NCBI GenBank assembly: GCA_910589055.1
Contig: CAJURN010000011.1
Coordinates: 30,660-94,659 of the forward strand
Length of the DNA stretch: 64,000 nt
Origin: an uncultured Muribaculaceae bacterium
GTDB taxonomy: Bacteria > Bacteroidota > Bacteroidia > Bacteroidales > Muribaculaceae
Direction: 5' to 3'
This document shows, piece by piece, positions 7,012-16,157 of this stretch; positions within the stretch are counted from its first letter, which is position 1, and each line of letters begins with the position of its first letter. Made by a program: the position numbers and the translations under genes. A model generated the notes under the pieces. That model was not told the DNA's origin. It saw nothing but the letters and a program-made list of their open reading frames with translations, and searched no databases.

Positions 7012-10000
7012 ATGGTTGTATTCTTCAAGAAAGGCGCAGACAAGATCTACGCAGTCGAGACAAACCACAGTTTCGACACTTCCGAAAAAGAAAAACTGCA
7101 ATGGCTCCTTGACGGGGCACGTCCTTTGACGTCCACATCCGTAAAAGGCACCTTCATCGGGCCGCGTAAAGAAATGATAACTCCATGGAGCACAAATGCC
7201 GTCGAGATTACTCAGAACATGGGTCTCGTCGGCATTTCTCGTATCGAGGAATTCAATTTATCCCGCGACGAGGCTCCGAGTCATGACCCTATGCTCCAGC
7301 GCATCTATCAGGGCTTGACACCCAAGGTCTTTTCAGTTGACACCGTGGCTGAGCCGGTGGTTCATATCCAGGATCTTGAGTCTTATAACGAAGAGCAGGG
7401 TCTTGCCCTGAGCAAAGACGAAGTGGAATACCTTCGCGGACTTTCCGAGAAATTGGGTCGTCCCCTCACCGACAGTGAGGTCTTCGGTTTCTCTCAGGTT
7501 AATTCCGAACACTGCCGCCATAAAATTTTCAACGGAACATTCATAATCGACGGCGAGGAAAAACCTCTTTCTCTCTTCAAACTTATCAAGAAAACATCCT
7601 CCGAAAACCCCAACGGTCTTGTATCGGCATATAAGGATAATGTGGCTTTCGTAAAAGGTCCTAAAATCCAACAGTTCTACCCCGTAAATCCCGACCGTCC
7701 CGATTACTTTGAAGAAAAGGAAATCGACACCGTAATCTCGCTCAAAGCCGAGACCCACAACTTCCCCACAACGGTAGAACCTTTCAATGGCGCTGCAACC
7801 GGTACCGGCGGCGAAATCCGCGACCGTCTCGGCGGTGGCCGTGCCAGTCTTCCGATTGCCGGTACAGCCGTGTACATGACCTCTTATCCGCGCCTGAGCG
7901 AGGAACAGCGCTGGCAATACGCCATCGACCCCCGCAAATGGCTCTATCAGACTCCTGCCGAAATTCTTGTGAAGGCATCCAACGGCGCATCCGATTTCGG
8001 CAATAAGTTCGGTCAGCCGCTCATCTGTGGCTCACTGCTTACATTCGAACATGCCGAAAACGGCAAGACATATGCCTACGACAAGGTTATCATGCTTGCC
8101 GGCGGTGTCGGTTTCGCAGCCAAGAAGGACGCAATCAAGGGCGAACCCAAGCCCGGACAGAGCGTGGTGATTTCCGGCGGCGACAACTACCGCATCGGAA
8201 TGGGCGGCGGAGCGGTATCTTCGGTTGAGACCGGACGCTACGCCAATGCAATCGAGCTTAATGCCGTGCAACGTGCCAACCCCGAAATGCAGAAGCGCGT
8301 ATCCAACGTAATCCGCGCCCTTGCCGAAAGTGCTTTCAACCCCATCGTATCCATCCACGATCACGGTGCCGGAGGCCATCTCAACGCTCTTTCCGAACTT
8401 ATCGAAAGTACAGGCGGACGCATCGACATTTCCGCGTTACCCGTAGGCGATCCCACCCTTTCGGCCAAGGAAATCATCGGCAACGAAAGCCAGGAACGAA
8501 TGGGCATGGTGATTGATTCCGAGAATATTCCTTTGGTTGAGCGCATCGCTCAGCGCGAACGCGCTCCGCTCTATGTTGTGGGAGAAACAACCGGCGACCA
8601 TCGCCTTACATTCGCCCTCAACGACGGCACCAATCCCATCGACCTTGAAGTGGCCGACATGCTCGGCAATTCGCCCAAGACGATTATCACCGACAATACT
8701 GTAAAGGCTGAATTTGAAGATGCGAAAACCGCATCTTCCGAAATCGAGAAATACATTTCGTCGGTGCTCATGCTCGAATCTGTTGCCTGCAAGGACTGGC
8801 TCACAAACAAGGTTGACCGCTCCGTGACCGGAAAAATCGCCCGTCAGCAGTGCGTTGGCGAAATCCAGCTTCCTCTGAGCGACTGCGGTGTAGTATCGCT
8901 CGATTACCGAGGCCGCAAAGGTATAGCAACATCAATCGGACACGCCCCTGCCGTTGCCCTGGCAAATCCCGCAGCAGGCTCACGCATAGCTGTGGCCGAA
9001 GCGCTCACCAATATTGTAGGCGCCGACCTCCACAAGGGTCTCAAGAGTGTTTCGCTCAGCGCCAACTGGATGTGGCCTTGCAAAAACGAAGGGGAGGATG
9101 CCGCACTCTACTCTGCCGTAGAGGCTTGCAGCGACTTCGCTTGTGCCCTCGGAATCAACATTCCCACGGGCAAAGACAGCCTGTCCATGACACAGAAATA
9201 CTCGGCCGACGGAACCAAGGTCTATGCCCCCGGCACGGTCATTATTTCCGCTGCAGCACCTGTCAACAACATACGCCGTACAGTCAGCCCCGTAGTGCGT
9301 CCCGTAGCAAATTCCACATTATATTATATAGATTTCAGCAGCGACAGTCTCCGTCTCGGCGGCTCAGCTCTCTCACAGGTTCTCTCGAAAGTCGGTTCCG
9401 ATACTCCCGACGTAAAAGATGCGGCAGCTTTTGCCAAGGCTTTCGATGCCGTGCAGAGTCTTGTGCGCAACCGCAAGCTCCTTGCCATGCACGACGTAAG
9501 CGCCGGAGGTCTTGTAACCACTCTTCTTGAAATGCTCTTCCCGAGCACACGCGGCGGCCTGAAATTCTACACCGACGGATTCAAGATGTACGGAGAGACC
9601 GACCTCGTGAAGATTCTCTTCGCTGAAAACCCCGCACTCGTAATACAGGTTGACGATGCCCGAAAGGAAAGTGTCGAAGCTCTTCTCGACAAAGAAGGCG
9701 TGAAGTACTTCCCCATCGCGACTCCGACCGATGAGCGTGTGATTCAGATCACACATGGCGACGACATACATCTTGTACCCGTCGATTCCATGCGCCGTGT
9801 ATGGTTCACACCGTCCTATCTTCTCGACCGCATCCAGTCGGGCGAGGAATGTGCAGCGAAGCGCTTCAACAACTTCGACAAGCAGCCACTCAAATATCTC
9901 CTTCCCAAAGACTTCAAAGGCCGCCTTGCCGACCGCGGTCTCACCTTCGACCGCACGGAACGTTCCGGCGTCCGCGCCGCCATCATCCGCGAGAAGGGCG

Positions 10001-10725
10001 TGAACGGCGACCGTGAAATGGCATATTCGCTTTATCTCGCAGGCTTTGACGTGAAAGACGTGCACATGACCGACCTTATGTCCGGTCGTGAGACTCTCGA
10101 CGACGTGAACATGATTGTGTTCTGCGGCGGCTTCTCCAACAGCGACGTGCTCGGTTCGGCGAAAGGATGGGCCGGCGGATTCATGTGGAACGAGACAGCC
10201 CGCGAAACCCTCCGCAGATACTACGACCGCCCCGACACGCTCAGTCTTGGGGTGTGCAACGGTTGCCAGTTGATGATTGAGCTCAACCTGCTCTTCGGAG
10301 GCCCCGACGCTCCGCGTCCTGTCAAGATGAACCACAACGTGTCGCACAAGTTCGAGTCACAGTTCGTCAACATGACCGTACCCCGCAACAACAGTGTGAT
10401 GTTCGGTTCCCTGTCCGGCGTACGCACCGGCATCTGGGTTGCCCACGGCGAAGGCCGCTTCAGCTTCAACGCTCCCCTGTCGCAGTTCAACATCGTTGGA
10501 AAATACAGCTACAACGAATATCCCGCCAACCCCAACGGCTCAACCGGAGCGGTAGCGGCATTGGCTTCGGCCGACGGTCGTCATCTTGCGATGATGCCCC
10601 ACCTCGAACGCGCGATATTCCCTTGGCAATGCGCATATTATCCCTACTCGCGACGCAACGAGGAAGTCACCGTATGGATCGACGCCTTCGTAAACGCGCG
10701 TAAATGGATTGAAAAACATATCTGA
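7012..10725 (+). CDS. purL: Phosphoribosylformylglycinamidine synthase, large fused form
   Basis: Catalyses step 4 of purine synthesis: FGAR plus glutamine plus ATP gives FGAM. At 1,237 residues it is the long single-chain form. It has an N-terminal PurS-like part, two AIRS-type ATP-binding halves (Q-V-N-S-E-H-C-R-H-K; E-T-H-N-F-P-T) and a C-terminal class I glutaminase with nucleophile Cys1082 in G-V-C-N-G-C-Q and a later H-G-E-G-R-F. The frame is open back to a TTG at 6913, but promoter and terminator lie there, so the ATG at 7012 is chosen. A terminator separates it from the following PurF paralog, which acts earlier in the same pathway. Confidence 0.97.
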   Translation: MVVFFKKGADKIYAVETNHSFDTSEKEKLQWLLDGARPLTSTSVKGTFIGPRKEMITPWSTNAVEITQNMGLVGISRIEEFNLSRDEAPSHDPMLQRIYQGLTPKVFSVDTVAEPVVHIQDLESYNEEQGLALSKDEVEYLRGLSEKLGRPLTDSEVFGFSQVNSEHCRHKIFNGTFIIDGEEKPLSLFKLIKKTSSENPNGLVSAYKDNVAFVKGPKIQQFYPVNPDRPDYFEEKEIDTVISLKAETHNFPTTVEPFNGAATGTGGEIRDRLGGGRASLPIAGTAVYMTSYPRLSEEQRWQYAIDPRKWLYQTPAEILVKASNGASDFGNKFGQPLICGSLLTFEHAENGKTYAYDKVIMLAGGVGFAAKKDAIKGEPKPGQSVVISGGDNYRIGMGGGAVSSVETGRYANAIELNAVQRANPEMQKRVSNVIRALAESAFNPIVSIHDHGAGGHLNALSELIESTGGRIDISALPVGDPTLSAKEIIGNESQERMGMVIDSENIPLVERIAQRERAPLYVVGETTGDHRLTFALNDGTNPIDLEVADMLGNSPKTIITDNTVKAEFEDAKTASSEIEKYISSVLMLESVACKDWLTNKVDRSVTGKIARQQCVGEIQLPLSDCGVVSLDYRGRKGIATSIGHAPAVALANPAAGSRIAVAEALTNIVGADLHKGLKSVSLSANWMWPCKNEGEDAALYSAVEACSDFACALGINIPTGKDSLSMTQKYSADGTKVYAPGTVIISAAAPVNNIRRTVSPVVRPVANSTLYYIDFSSDSLRLGGSALSQVLSKVGSDTPDVKDAAAFAKAFDAVQSLVRNRKLLAMHDVSAGGLVTTLLEMLFPSTRGGLKFYTDGFKMYGETDLVKILFAENPALVIQVDDARKESVEALLDKEGVKYFPIATPTDERVIQITHGDDIHLVPVDSMRRVWFTPSYLLDRIQSGEECAAKRFNNFDKQPLKYLLPKDFKGRLADRGLTFDRTERSGVRAAIIREKGVNGDREMAYSLYLAGFDVKDVHMTDLMSGRETLDDVNMIVFCGGFSNSDVLGSAKGWAGGFMWNETARETLRRYYDRPDTLSLGVCNGCQLMIELNLLFGGPDAPRPVKMNHNVSHKFESQFVNMTVPRNNSVMFGSLSGVRTGIWVAHGEGRFSFNAPLSQFNIVGKYSYNEYPANPNGSTGAVAALASADGRHLAMMPHLERAIFPWQCAYYPYSRRNEEVTVWIDAFVNARKWIEKHI

Positions 10726-10734
10726 TTTTCTTCA

Positions 10735-10773
10735 GGGTGCGCCCTCACACACGGTGGCGCACCCTTATTTTTT
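10735..10773 (+). terminator. Intrinsic terminator after purL
   Basis: GGGTGCGCC (10735-10743) pairs perfectly with GGCGCACCC (10756-10764), followed by TTATTTTTT. The next ATG is only 24 bases further, so the PurF paralog may depend on read-through or on an unseen promoter. Confidence 0.88.
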
Positions 10774-10796
10774 GAAAACAAAACCTATAAACCAAT

Positions 10797-12221
10797 ATGG
10801 GCGGTTTCTTTGGAACAGTAAAAAAGAGCAGATGTGTCGACGACCTTTATTATGGCGTCGACTATAATTCCCATCTTGGCACAAAACGTGCCGGAATGGC
10901 GGTTTTAGATAAGGCCACAGGCCACTTCACCCGTCAGATACACAATATTGAAAACTCCTACTTCCGCACAAAATTCGAGCAGGATCTGCCTGAATTTCAT
11001 GGCGAGAGCGGTATCGGAGTAATATCCGACACCGATGCGCAGCCTATAATCGTGAACACCCGTCTCGGGCGCTATGCCATTGTGACGGTTGCCAAGCTCA
11101 ACAACCTTTCGGAAATAGAACAAAGCCTGCTTTCTAAAGGAGTGCATTTCTGCGAGCACAGCAAGGACACGGTAAATCCTACGGAGGTCGTGGCCGCACT
11201 GATTGCCGAAGGGAAAGACATTGTGGACGGTATCTGCAAGGTGTATGAATCGGTGAAAGGCTCATGCTCGATGCTTATTCTCACCGAAAACGGCCTTATT
11301 GCCGCACGCGACAAACTCGGCCGTACACCGATTCTCATAGGACACAATCCCGACGGCGGATTTGCGGCATCGTCCGAATCGTGTGCTTTTTCAAATCTCG
11401 GATATAACCTTTGCTACAACGTAGGCCCCGGAGAGATTGTCCGCATCACGGCTGAGCACGGTATCGAGCAGCTCAAGCAGCCCGAGAAGGACATGCAGAT
11501 ATGTGCGTTCCTTTGGACATATTATGGATATGCTCCTTGCGTGTATGAAGGTCGCAATGTCGATCAGATGCGATTTGAATGTGGCAAGAAGATGGGCGAG
11601 TCCGACGATTCCACGGAAGAGATTGACTTTGTGAGCCCTATCCCCGACTCAGGAACCGGAATGGCACTCGGCTATTCAGCCGGGGCAGGCAAGCCCTACC
11701 TGCGCGGACTTGTGAAATACACTCCCACCTGGCCCCGTAGCTTCACCCCCGGGACACAGGAGCGGCGCGAGCTGGTGGCTAAGATGAAACTTATCGCCAA
11801 CACAGAGTTGCTCCGTGGAAAGAATGTGGCTTTCTGCGACGACTCTATCGTGCGCGGCACCCAGTTGCGCGACAATGTCGCCGACATACGCAAAGCCGGA
11901 GCCAACAAAGTGCATATCCGCATCAGTTGTCCGCCTCTCATCTATCCCTGCGAATTTATCAACTTCACTTCATCACGCGGCCCGATGGAACTCATCACAC
12001 GCCGTATGATTCAGAAGCTCGAACCGGATGCCACGCCTGAGCAGATTGCAGAATATTCCGACCATACATCAGAGCGCTATCGCAATCTTATCTCTGCGAT
12101 TTGCAAGGAGTTGAACCTCGACAGCCTGTGCTTCAGCACCATCGACGACCTTGTTGAGGCGATTGGACTTCCCAAGGAACGTATCTGCACCCATTGCTTC
12201 GACGGAAGTAGCCGTTTCTGA
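10797..12221 (+). CDS. PurF-like amidophosphoribosyltransferase paralog lacking the glutaminase cysteine
   Basis: A 474-residue PurF homolog. PurF makes phosphoribosylamine from PRPP and glutamine, using an N-terminal cysteine to release ammonia. Here the mature start that reads C-G-(V/I)-x-G in active enzymes reads M-G-G-F-F-G, so glycine replaces the nucleophile. The C-terminal phosphoribosyltransferase domain is intact, with PRPP loop F-C-D-D-S-I-V-R-G-T and PDSGTGMALGY. The end C-T-H-C-F-D-G-S-S resembles the PurF tail. As I recall, Bacteroides carries a close equivalent, so the change is probably old and maintained. It may use free ammonia, work with a partner glutaminase, or regulate. 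The cysteine-containing paralog is at 41055-42971. Confidence 0.88.
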   Translation: MGGFFGTVKKSRCVDDLYYGVDYNSHLGTKRAGMAVLDKATGHFTRQIHNIENSYFRTKFEQDLPEFHGESGIGVISDTDAQPIIVNTRLGRYAIVTVAKLNNLSEIEQSLLSKGVHFCEHSKDTVNPTEVVAALIAEGKDIVDGICKVYESVKGSCSMLILTENGLIAARDKLGRTPILIGHNPDGGFAASSESCAFSNLGYNLCYNVGPGEIVRITAEHGIEQLKQPEKDMQICAFLWTYYGYAPCVYEGRNVDQMRFECGKKMGESDDSTEEIDFVSPIPDSGTGMALGYSAGAGKPYLRGLVKYTPTWPRSFTPGTQERRELVAKMKLIANTELLRGKNVAFCDDSIVRGTQLRDNVADIRKAGANKVHIRISCPPLIYPCEFINFTSSRGPMELITRRMIQKLEPDATPEQIAEYSDHTSERYRNLISAICKELNLDSLCFSTIDDLVEAIGLPKERICTHCFDGSSRF

Positions 12222-12252
12222 TAAATTCCTCAACCTTGGATGACAAAGTTTA

Positions 12253-12286
12253 ACACGCCAAAATCGGGCGGAAGTGTGTTTTTTTT
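12253..12286 (+). terminator. Possible weak terminator after the PurF paralog
   Basis: CGCC and GGCG pair around an A-rich loop, flanked by AACA and TGTGTT, followed by eight T. The stem is short and interrupted, and the T run overlaps the etfB -33 element. Confidence 0.4.
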
Positions 12287-12315
12287 GCTTTAAAAGCTAA
12301 AAAACGCTAACTTTG
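12284..12315 (+). promoter_or_regulatory. etfB promoter
   Basis: TTTG (12284-12287), exactly 20 bases, TAACTTTG (12308-12315). The ATG of etfB is 55 bases downstream. Confidence 0.8.
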
Positions 12316-12369
12316 CCAATCCAACCATTGAAAAAACGAAATTTTTAGTAATTATTTAATAACATTGTC

Positions 12370-13242
12370 ATGAGTTTAAACATCATTGTGCTTGCCAAGC
12401 AGGTGCCAGACACCCGCAACGTAGGCAAAGATGCCATGAAGGAAGACGGCACTATCAACCGTGCCGCTCTGCCCGCTATCTTCAACCCTGAAGACCTCAA
12501 CGCCCTGGAGCAGGCTCTCCGTCTGAAGGACGCCAATCCGGGTTCGACTGTTACTCTCCTTACAATGGGACTTCCCCGCGCCTCCGAAATCATCCGCGAG
12601 GCTATCTACCGTGGTGCCGACGCCGGAATCGTTCTTACCGACCGTGCTCTCGGCGGCGCCGATACTCTTGCCACTTCTTATTCTCTGGCTCAGGCCGTGA
12701 AGAAAATCGGCAACTACGACATCATCCTCGGCGGTCGTCAGGCCATCGACGGTGACACAGCCCAGGTAGGTCCTCAGATTGCCGAAAAGCTCGGTATTCC
12801 CCAGGTGACATACGCCGAGGAAATCCTCGACCTCAAGGACGGCTTCGTTACAGTGAAGCGTCGTCTCGAACATGGCGTGGAAACAGTGAAAGCGCCTCTG
12901 CCCTGCGTGGTTACAGTCAACGGCTCTGCTGCCGACTGCCGTCCCCGCAACGCCCGTCGTGTCATGAAATACAAATATGCCGTTTCTCCCACCGAGAAAA
13001 ACGCTCTTTCCGACGACATGAAGGCATTTGTTGAGCAGCGTCCCTACCTCCAGCTTCAGGAATGGGGTGCGGCTTTCGTTGAGGCCGATCCCGAACAGAT
13101 TGGTCTGGCAGGTTCGCCTACAAAAGTAAAGACTGTGGAAAACGTAGTCTTCACTGCAAAGGAGAGCCGTCGTCTCGAAAACAACGATGCCCAGATCGAA
13201 GAACTCATCAAAGAACTCATCACCAACCATACAATCGGCTAA
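12370..13242 (+). CDS. etfB: Electron transfer flavoprotein, beta subunit
   Basis: A 290-residue EtfB/FixA homolog that pairs with EtfA to carry electrons between acyl-CoA dehydrogenase and other redox partners. It starts with the typical V-L-A-K-Q-V-P-D-T and has G-R-Q-A-I-D-G-D-T-A-Q-V-G-P at the nucleotide site. Family knowledge: this 'GRQAIDGDTAQVGP' form occurs in electron-bifurcating ETFs, whereas the mitochondrial type reads GKQAIDDDCNQTG and binds AMP. That suggests, but does not prove, a second FAD. It is the first gene of etfB-etfA-acyl-CoA dehydrogenase, 23 bases before etfA. Confidence 0.95.
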   Translation: MSLNIIVLAKQVPDTRNVGKDAMKEDGTINRAALPAIFNPEDLNALEQALRLKDANPGSTVTLLTMGLPRASEIIREAIYRGADAGIVLTDRALGGADTLATSYSLAQAVKKIGNYDIILGGRQAIDGDTAQVGPQIAEKLGIPQVTYAEEILDLKDGFVTVKRRLEHGVETVKAPLPCVVTVNGSAADCRPRNARRVMKYKYAVSPTEKNALSDDMKAFVEQRPYLQLQEWGAAFVEADPEQIGLAGSPTKVKTVENVVFTAKESRRLENNDAQIEELIKELITNHTIG

Positions 13243-13265
13243 GCGCCTAAAACTTCATATACGTT

Positions 13266-14294
13266 ATGGCAGATAAGAACAATCTCATCGTTTACTGCGA
13301 ATACGACGAAGGCCACGTGGCCGATGTAAGTCTTGAACTTCTCACCAAAGGCCGCGTTCTCGCCGACAAACTTGGTGTAAAACTCGAAGCAGTCGTTATC
13401 GGCGACAAGCTCGACGGTATCGAAAACCAGCTTTTCCCCTACGGCGCTGATACCGTGTACAAGGTTGAAGACAAGCGTCTCTTCCCCTACACTTCCAACC
13501 CTCATGCAGCCGTGCTCATCAACCTCTTCAAGGAAATCGAGCCCCAGGTTTGCCTCATGGGTGCAACCTGCATCGGCCGTGACCTCGGCCCCCGCGTTTC
13601 ATCCTGCCTCCACAGCGGTCTTACAGCCGACTGTACAGCTCTTGAAATCGGTCCCCACAAAGACCCCAAGACCGGCAAGGAATACACCGACCTTCTCTAT
13701 CAGATCCGTCCCGCTTTCGGCGGCAACATCGTTGCAACCATCGTGAACCCCGAATGTCGCCCCCAGATGGCAACCGTTCGTGAAGGCGTGATGAAGAAAG
13801 AAATCTACAACGCCGACCACAAAGGCGAGGTTGTAAATCTCGACCCCAAGAAATACGTAGCCGACACCGATTTCGTTGTTGAAATCATCGACCGCCACAT
13901 CGAAAAGTCGAAAGTCAACATCAAGAACTCCCCCATCATCGTTGCAGGTGGCTATGGCGTGGGCAGCAAGGAAAACTTCCAGCTTCTCTACGATCTCGCT
14001 GCCACTCTCGGTGCGGAAGTAGGTGCTTCCCGCGCGGCTGTTGACGCAGGTTATATCGAACACGAACGCCAGATCGGTCAGACCGGTGTCACCGTTCGTC
14101 CGAAACTCTACATCGCTTGCGGTATCTCCGGACAGATCCAGCACATCGCAGGCATGCAGGAAAGCTCGATTATCATCTCCATCAACAACGACCCGAACGC
14201 TCCCATCAACACAATCGCCGACTACGTGATTACCGGCGACATGGAAGAAATCGTGCCCAAACTCATCAAATACTATAAAAAGAACTCCAAGTAA
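13266..14294 (+). CDS. etfA: Electron transfer flavoprotein, alpha subunit
   Basis: A 342-residue EtfA/FixB homolog. The N-terminal ETF domain is followed by the C-terminal FAD-binding domain with A-G-G-Y-G-V-G-S, G-A-S-R-A-A-V-D-A-G, the FAD signature G-Q-T-G-V-T-V-R-P-K-L-Y and C-G-I-S-G-Q-I-Q-H, and the end N-D-P-N-A-P-I-N-T-I-A-D-Y. These residues hold the FAD that exchanges electrons with the dehydrogenase. No iron-sulfur domain is fused. It sits between etfB and the acyl-CoA dehydrogenase (11-base gap), in one operon. Confidence 0.96.
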   Translation: MADKNNLIVYCEYDEGHVADVSLELLTKGRVLADKLGVKLEAVVIGDKLDGIENQLFPYGADTVYKVEDKRLFPYTSNPHAAVLINLFKEIEPQVCLMGATCIGRDLGPRVSSCLHSGLTADCTALEIGPHKDPKTGKEYTDLLYQIRPAFGGNIVATIVNPECRPQMATVREGVMKKEIYNADHKGEVVNLDPKKYVADTDFVVEIIDRHIEKSKVNIKNSPIIVAGGYGVGSKENFQLLYDLAATLGAEVGASRAAVDAGYIEHERQIGQTGVTVRPKLYIACGISGQIQHIAGMQESSIIISINNDPNAPINTIADYVITGDMEEIVPKLIKYYKKNSK

Positions 14295-14305
14295 ACCTGA
14301 CATAT

Positions 14306-16006
14306 ATGGCAAATTTCTATACTGACAATCCCGATCTCAGACATCATCTGAATCACCCGCTCATGCGGAAGATTGTCGAACTTAAAGAACGCAACTACAC
14401 CGACGCCGAAAAGTTTGACTATGCGCCCCTCAACTTCGAGGACGCCATGGACAATTATGACAAGGTTCTTGAAATCGTAGGCGACCTTTGCGGAGGCCTT
14501 ATCGCTGAAAACGCCGAAGGTGTCGACCACCAGGGCGCTTCCTGTGCCGATGGACATGCAATCTATGCCGACGGAACAGTTGAAAACCTTGACGCATGCC
14601 GCAAGGCCGGACTCATGGGTATCTCCATGCCCCGCCGCTTCGGAGGTCTCAACTTCCCCATCACCCCCTACATCATGGCTGCCGACATCGTTAGCCGTGC
14701 CGACACAGGTTTTGAAAACCTTTGGGGACTCCAGGACTGCGCCGAAACCCTTTATGAATTCGGTTCAGAAGAACAGCGCGAAAAGTACATTCCCCGCGTA
14801 TGCCAGGGCGAGACAATGTCGATGGACCTTACCGAACCTGACGCAGGTTCCGACCTCCAGTCCGTTATGCTCAAGGCTACTCAGAAGGAAGACGGCACTT
14901 GGGTGCTCAACGGTGTGAAACGCTTCATCACCAACGGCGACAGCGACATCCATCTGGTGCTCGCCCGCTCCGAGGAAGGAACTAAGGACGGCCGCGGCCT
15001 CTCGATGTTCATCTACGACAAGCGCAACGGTGGTGTTACCGTACGCCGCATCGAAAACAAGATGGGTATCAAGGGGTCGCCCACATGTGAGCTCGTTTAC
15101 AAGAACGCTCCCGCCGAACTTTGCGGATCACGCCGCATGGGTCTTATCAAGTACGTTATGGCTCTTATGAACGGCGCACGTCTCGGTATCGCAGCACAGA
15201 GTGTAGGTGTGAGCGAAATCGCATACCGCGAAGCCCTCGCTTACGCCAAGGAACGCCGTCAGTTCGGCAAAGCCATCATCGACTTCCCCGCAGTGTCAGA
15301 AATGCTCGCTGTAATGAAGGCCAAACTCGACGCATCCCGCACCCTCCTTTATGAGACCTCCCGCTTCGTCGACATGTACAAAGTGTACGAAGACATCGCC
15401 CGCGAGCGCAAGCTCACCGACGAGGAACGTGCCGAAATGAAGAAGTACAGCAAGCTCGCCGATGCCCTCACTCCCCTTGCAAAAGGTCTTACCAGCGAAT
15501 ACTGCAACCAGAACGCTTACGACTGCATCCAGGTACACGGCGGCTCAGGCTTCATGAAGGATTACGCTTGCGAACGCATCTACCGCGACGCACGCATCAC
15601 ATCCATCTATGAAGGTACAACCCAGCTTCAGGTTGTGGCTGCTATCCGTCACGCTACAACAGGCACCTACCGCACACTCATGGACACATATGCAGCCACC
15701 GAGTTCAAGGCCGAGCTCCAGCCCATGGCCGAGAACCTCAAGGCTCTCACAGCTCTCTACGACGAAGCTGTGGCCGCAGTGCTCGCGGTAGGCGATCAGA
15801 AGTACACCGATTTCATGGCCCGTCGCCTCGTTGAGATGGCAGGCAATATCATCATGAACTACCTGCTTCTGCTCGATGCAAACCGCAATGACTCCTTCGT
15901 AGCTTCGGCAAACGTCTACAACAAGATTGCCAACGCCGAAGTGGCAAAGCACAGCGAATTCATCCGCAACTTCAAGCCCGAACAGCTTTCTTTCTACAAC
16001 ATCTAA
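14306..16006 (+). CDS. Acyl-CoA dehydrogenase, long form
   Basis: A 566-residue flavoenzyme that oxidises acyl-CoA to enoyl-CoA (or runs in reverse) and passes electrons to ETF. The order of domains is typical: helical N-terminus, beta domain with M-D-L-T-E-P-D-A-G-S-D and F-I-T-N-G, then the C-terminal helical domain with R-R-Q-F-G-K-A-I and C-I-Q-V-H-G-G-S-G-F-M-K-D-Y and R-I-Y-E-G-T-T-Q-L-Q. It is longer than the usual 380 residues, as in the FadE-like group with an extra C-terminal helical segment. No thiolase, crotonase or CoA ligase lies nearby, so the substrate is open. Ends in a strong terminator. Confidence 0.93.
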   Translation: MANFYTDNPDLRHHLNHPLMRKIVELKERNYTDAEKFDYAPLNFEDAMDNYDKVLEIVGDLCGGLIAENAEGVDHQGASCADGHAIYADGTVENLDACRKAGLMGISMPRRFGGLNFPITPYIMAADIVSRADTGFENLWGLQDCAETLYEFGSEEQREKYIPRVCQGETMSMDLTEPDAGSDLQSVMLKATQKEDGTWVLNGVKRFITNGDSDIHLVLARSEEGTKDGRGLSMFIYDKRNGGVTVRRIENKMGIKGSPTCELVYKNAPAELCGSRRMGLIKYVMALMNGARLGIAAQSVGVSEIAYREALAYAKERRQFGKAIIDFPAVSEMLAVMKAKLDASRTLLYETSRFVDMYKVYEDIARERKLTDEERAEMKKYSKLADALTPLAKGLTSEYCNQNAYDCIQVHGGSGFMKDYACERIYRDARITSIYEGTTQLQVVAAIRHATTGTYRTLMDTYAATEFKAELQPMAENLKALTALYDEAVAAVLAVGDQKYTDFMARRLVEMAGNIIMNYLLLLDANRNDSFVASANVYNKIANAEVAKHSEFIRNFKPEQLSFYNI

Positions 16007-16030
16007 GAAACTGATTCCGCTTCAGATTTA

Positions 16031-16073
16031 ATCAGGGATGACAGAGGATTGATTCTGTCATCCCTGATTTTTT
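16031..16073 (+). terminator. Intrinsic terminator of the etf operon
   Basis: A perfect 15-bp stem (16031-16045 with 16054-16068) and an 8-base loop, followed by TTTTT. The stem begins ATCAGGGATGAC. Confidence 0.93.
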
Positions 16074-16123
16074 CATAACGCATCAAAAAATCAATTAAAA
16101 ATAACCAAGAGCATCCCGCGATA

Positions 16124-16154
16124 TTGCACCACTCTTCATTTTTTGCTAATTTTG
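16124..16154 (+). promoter_or_regulatory. Promoter overlapping the start of the T9SS cargo gene
   Basis: TTG (16124-16126), 20 bases, TAATTTTG (16147-16154). The predicted transcription start falls at about 16158-16161, on the ATGATG itself, implying a leaderless or nearly leaderless mRNA. Confidence 0.65.
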
Positions 16155-16157
16155 TAT

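Noticed and set aside
9373..10347. Long minus-strand frame of 324 codons inside purL
   Set aside because: It lies wholly antisense to well-conserved PurL sequence; the high GC content at codon third positions keeps the opposite frame open. No promoter or recognisable protein.
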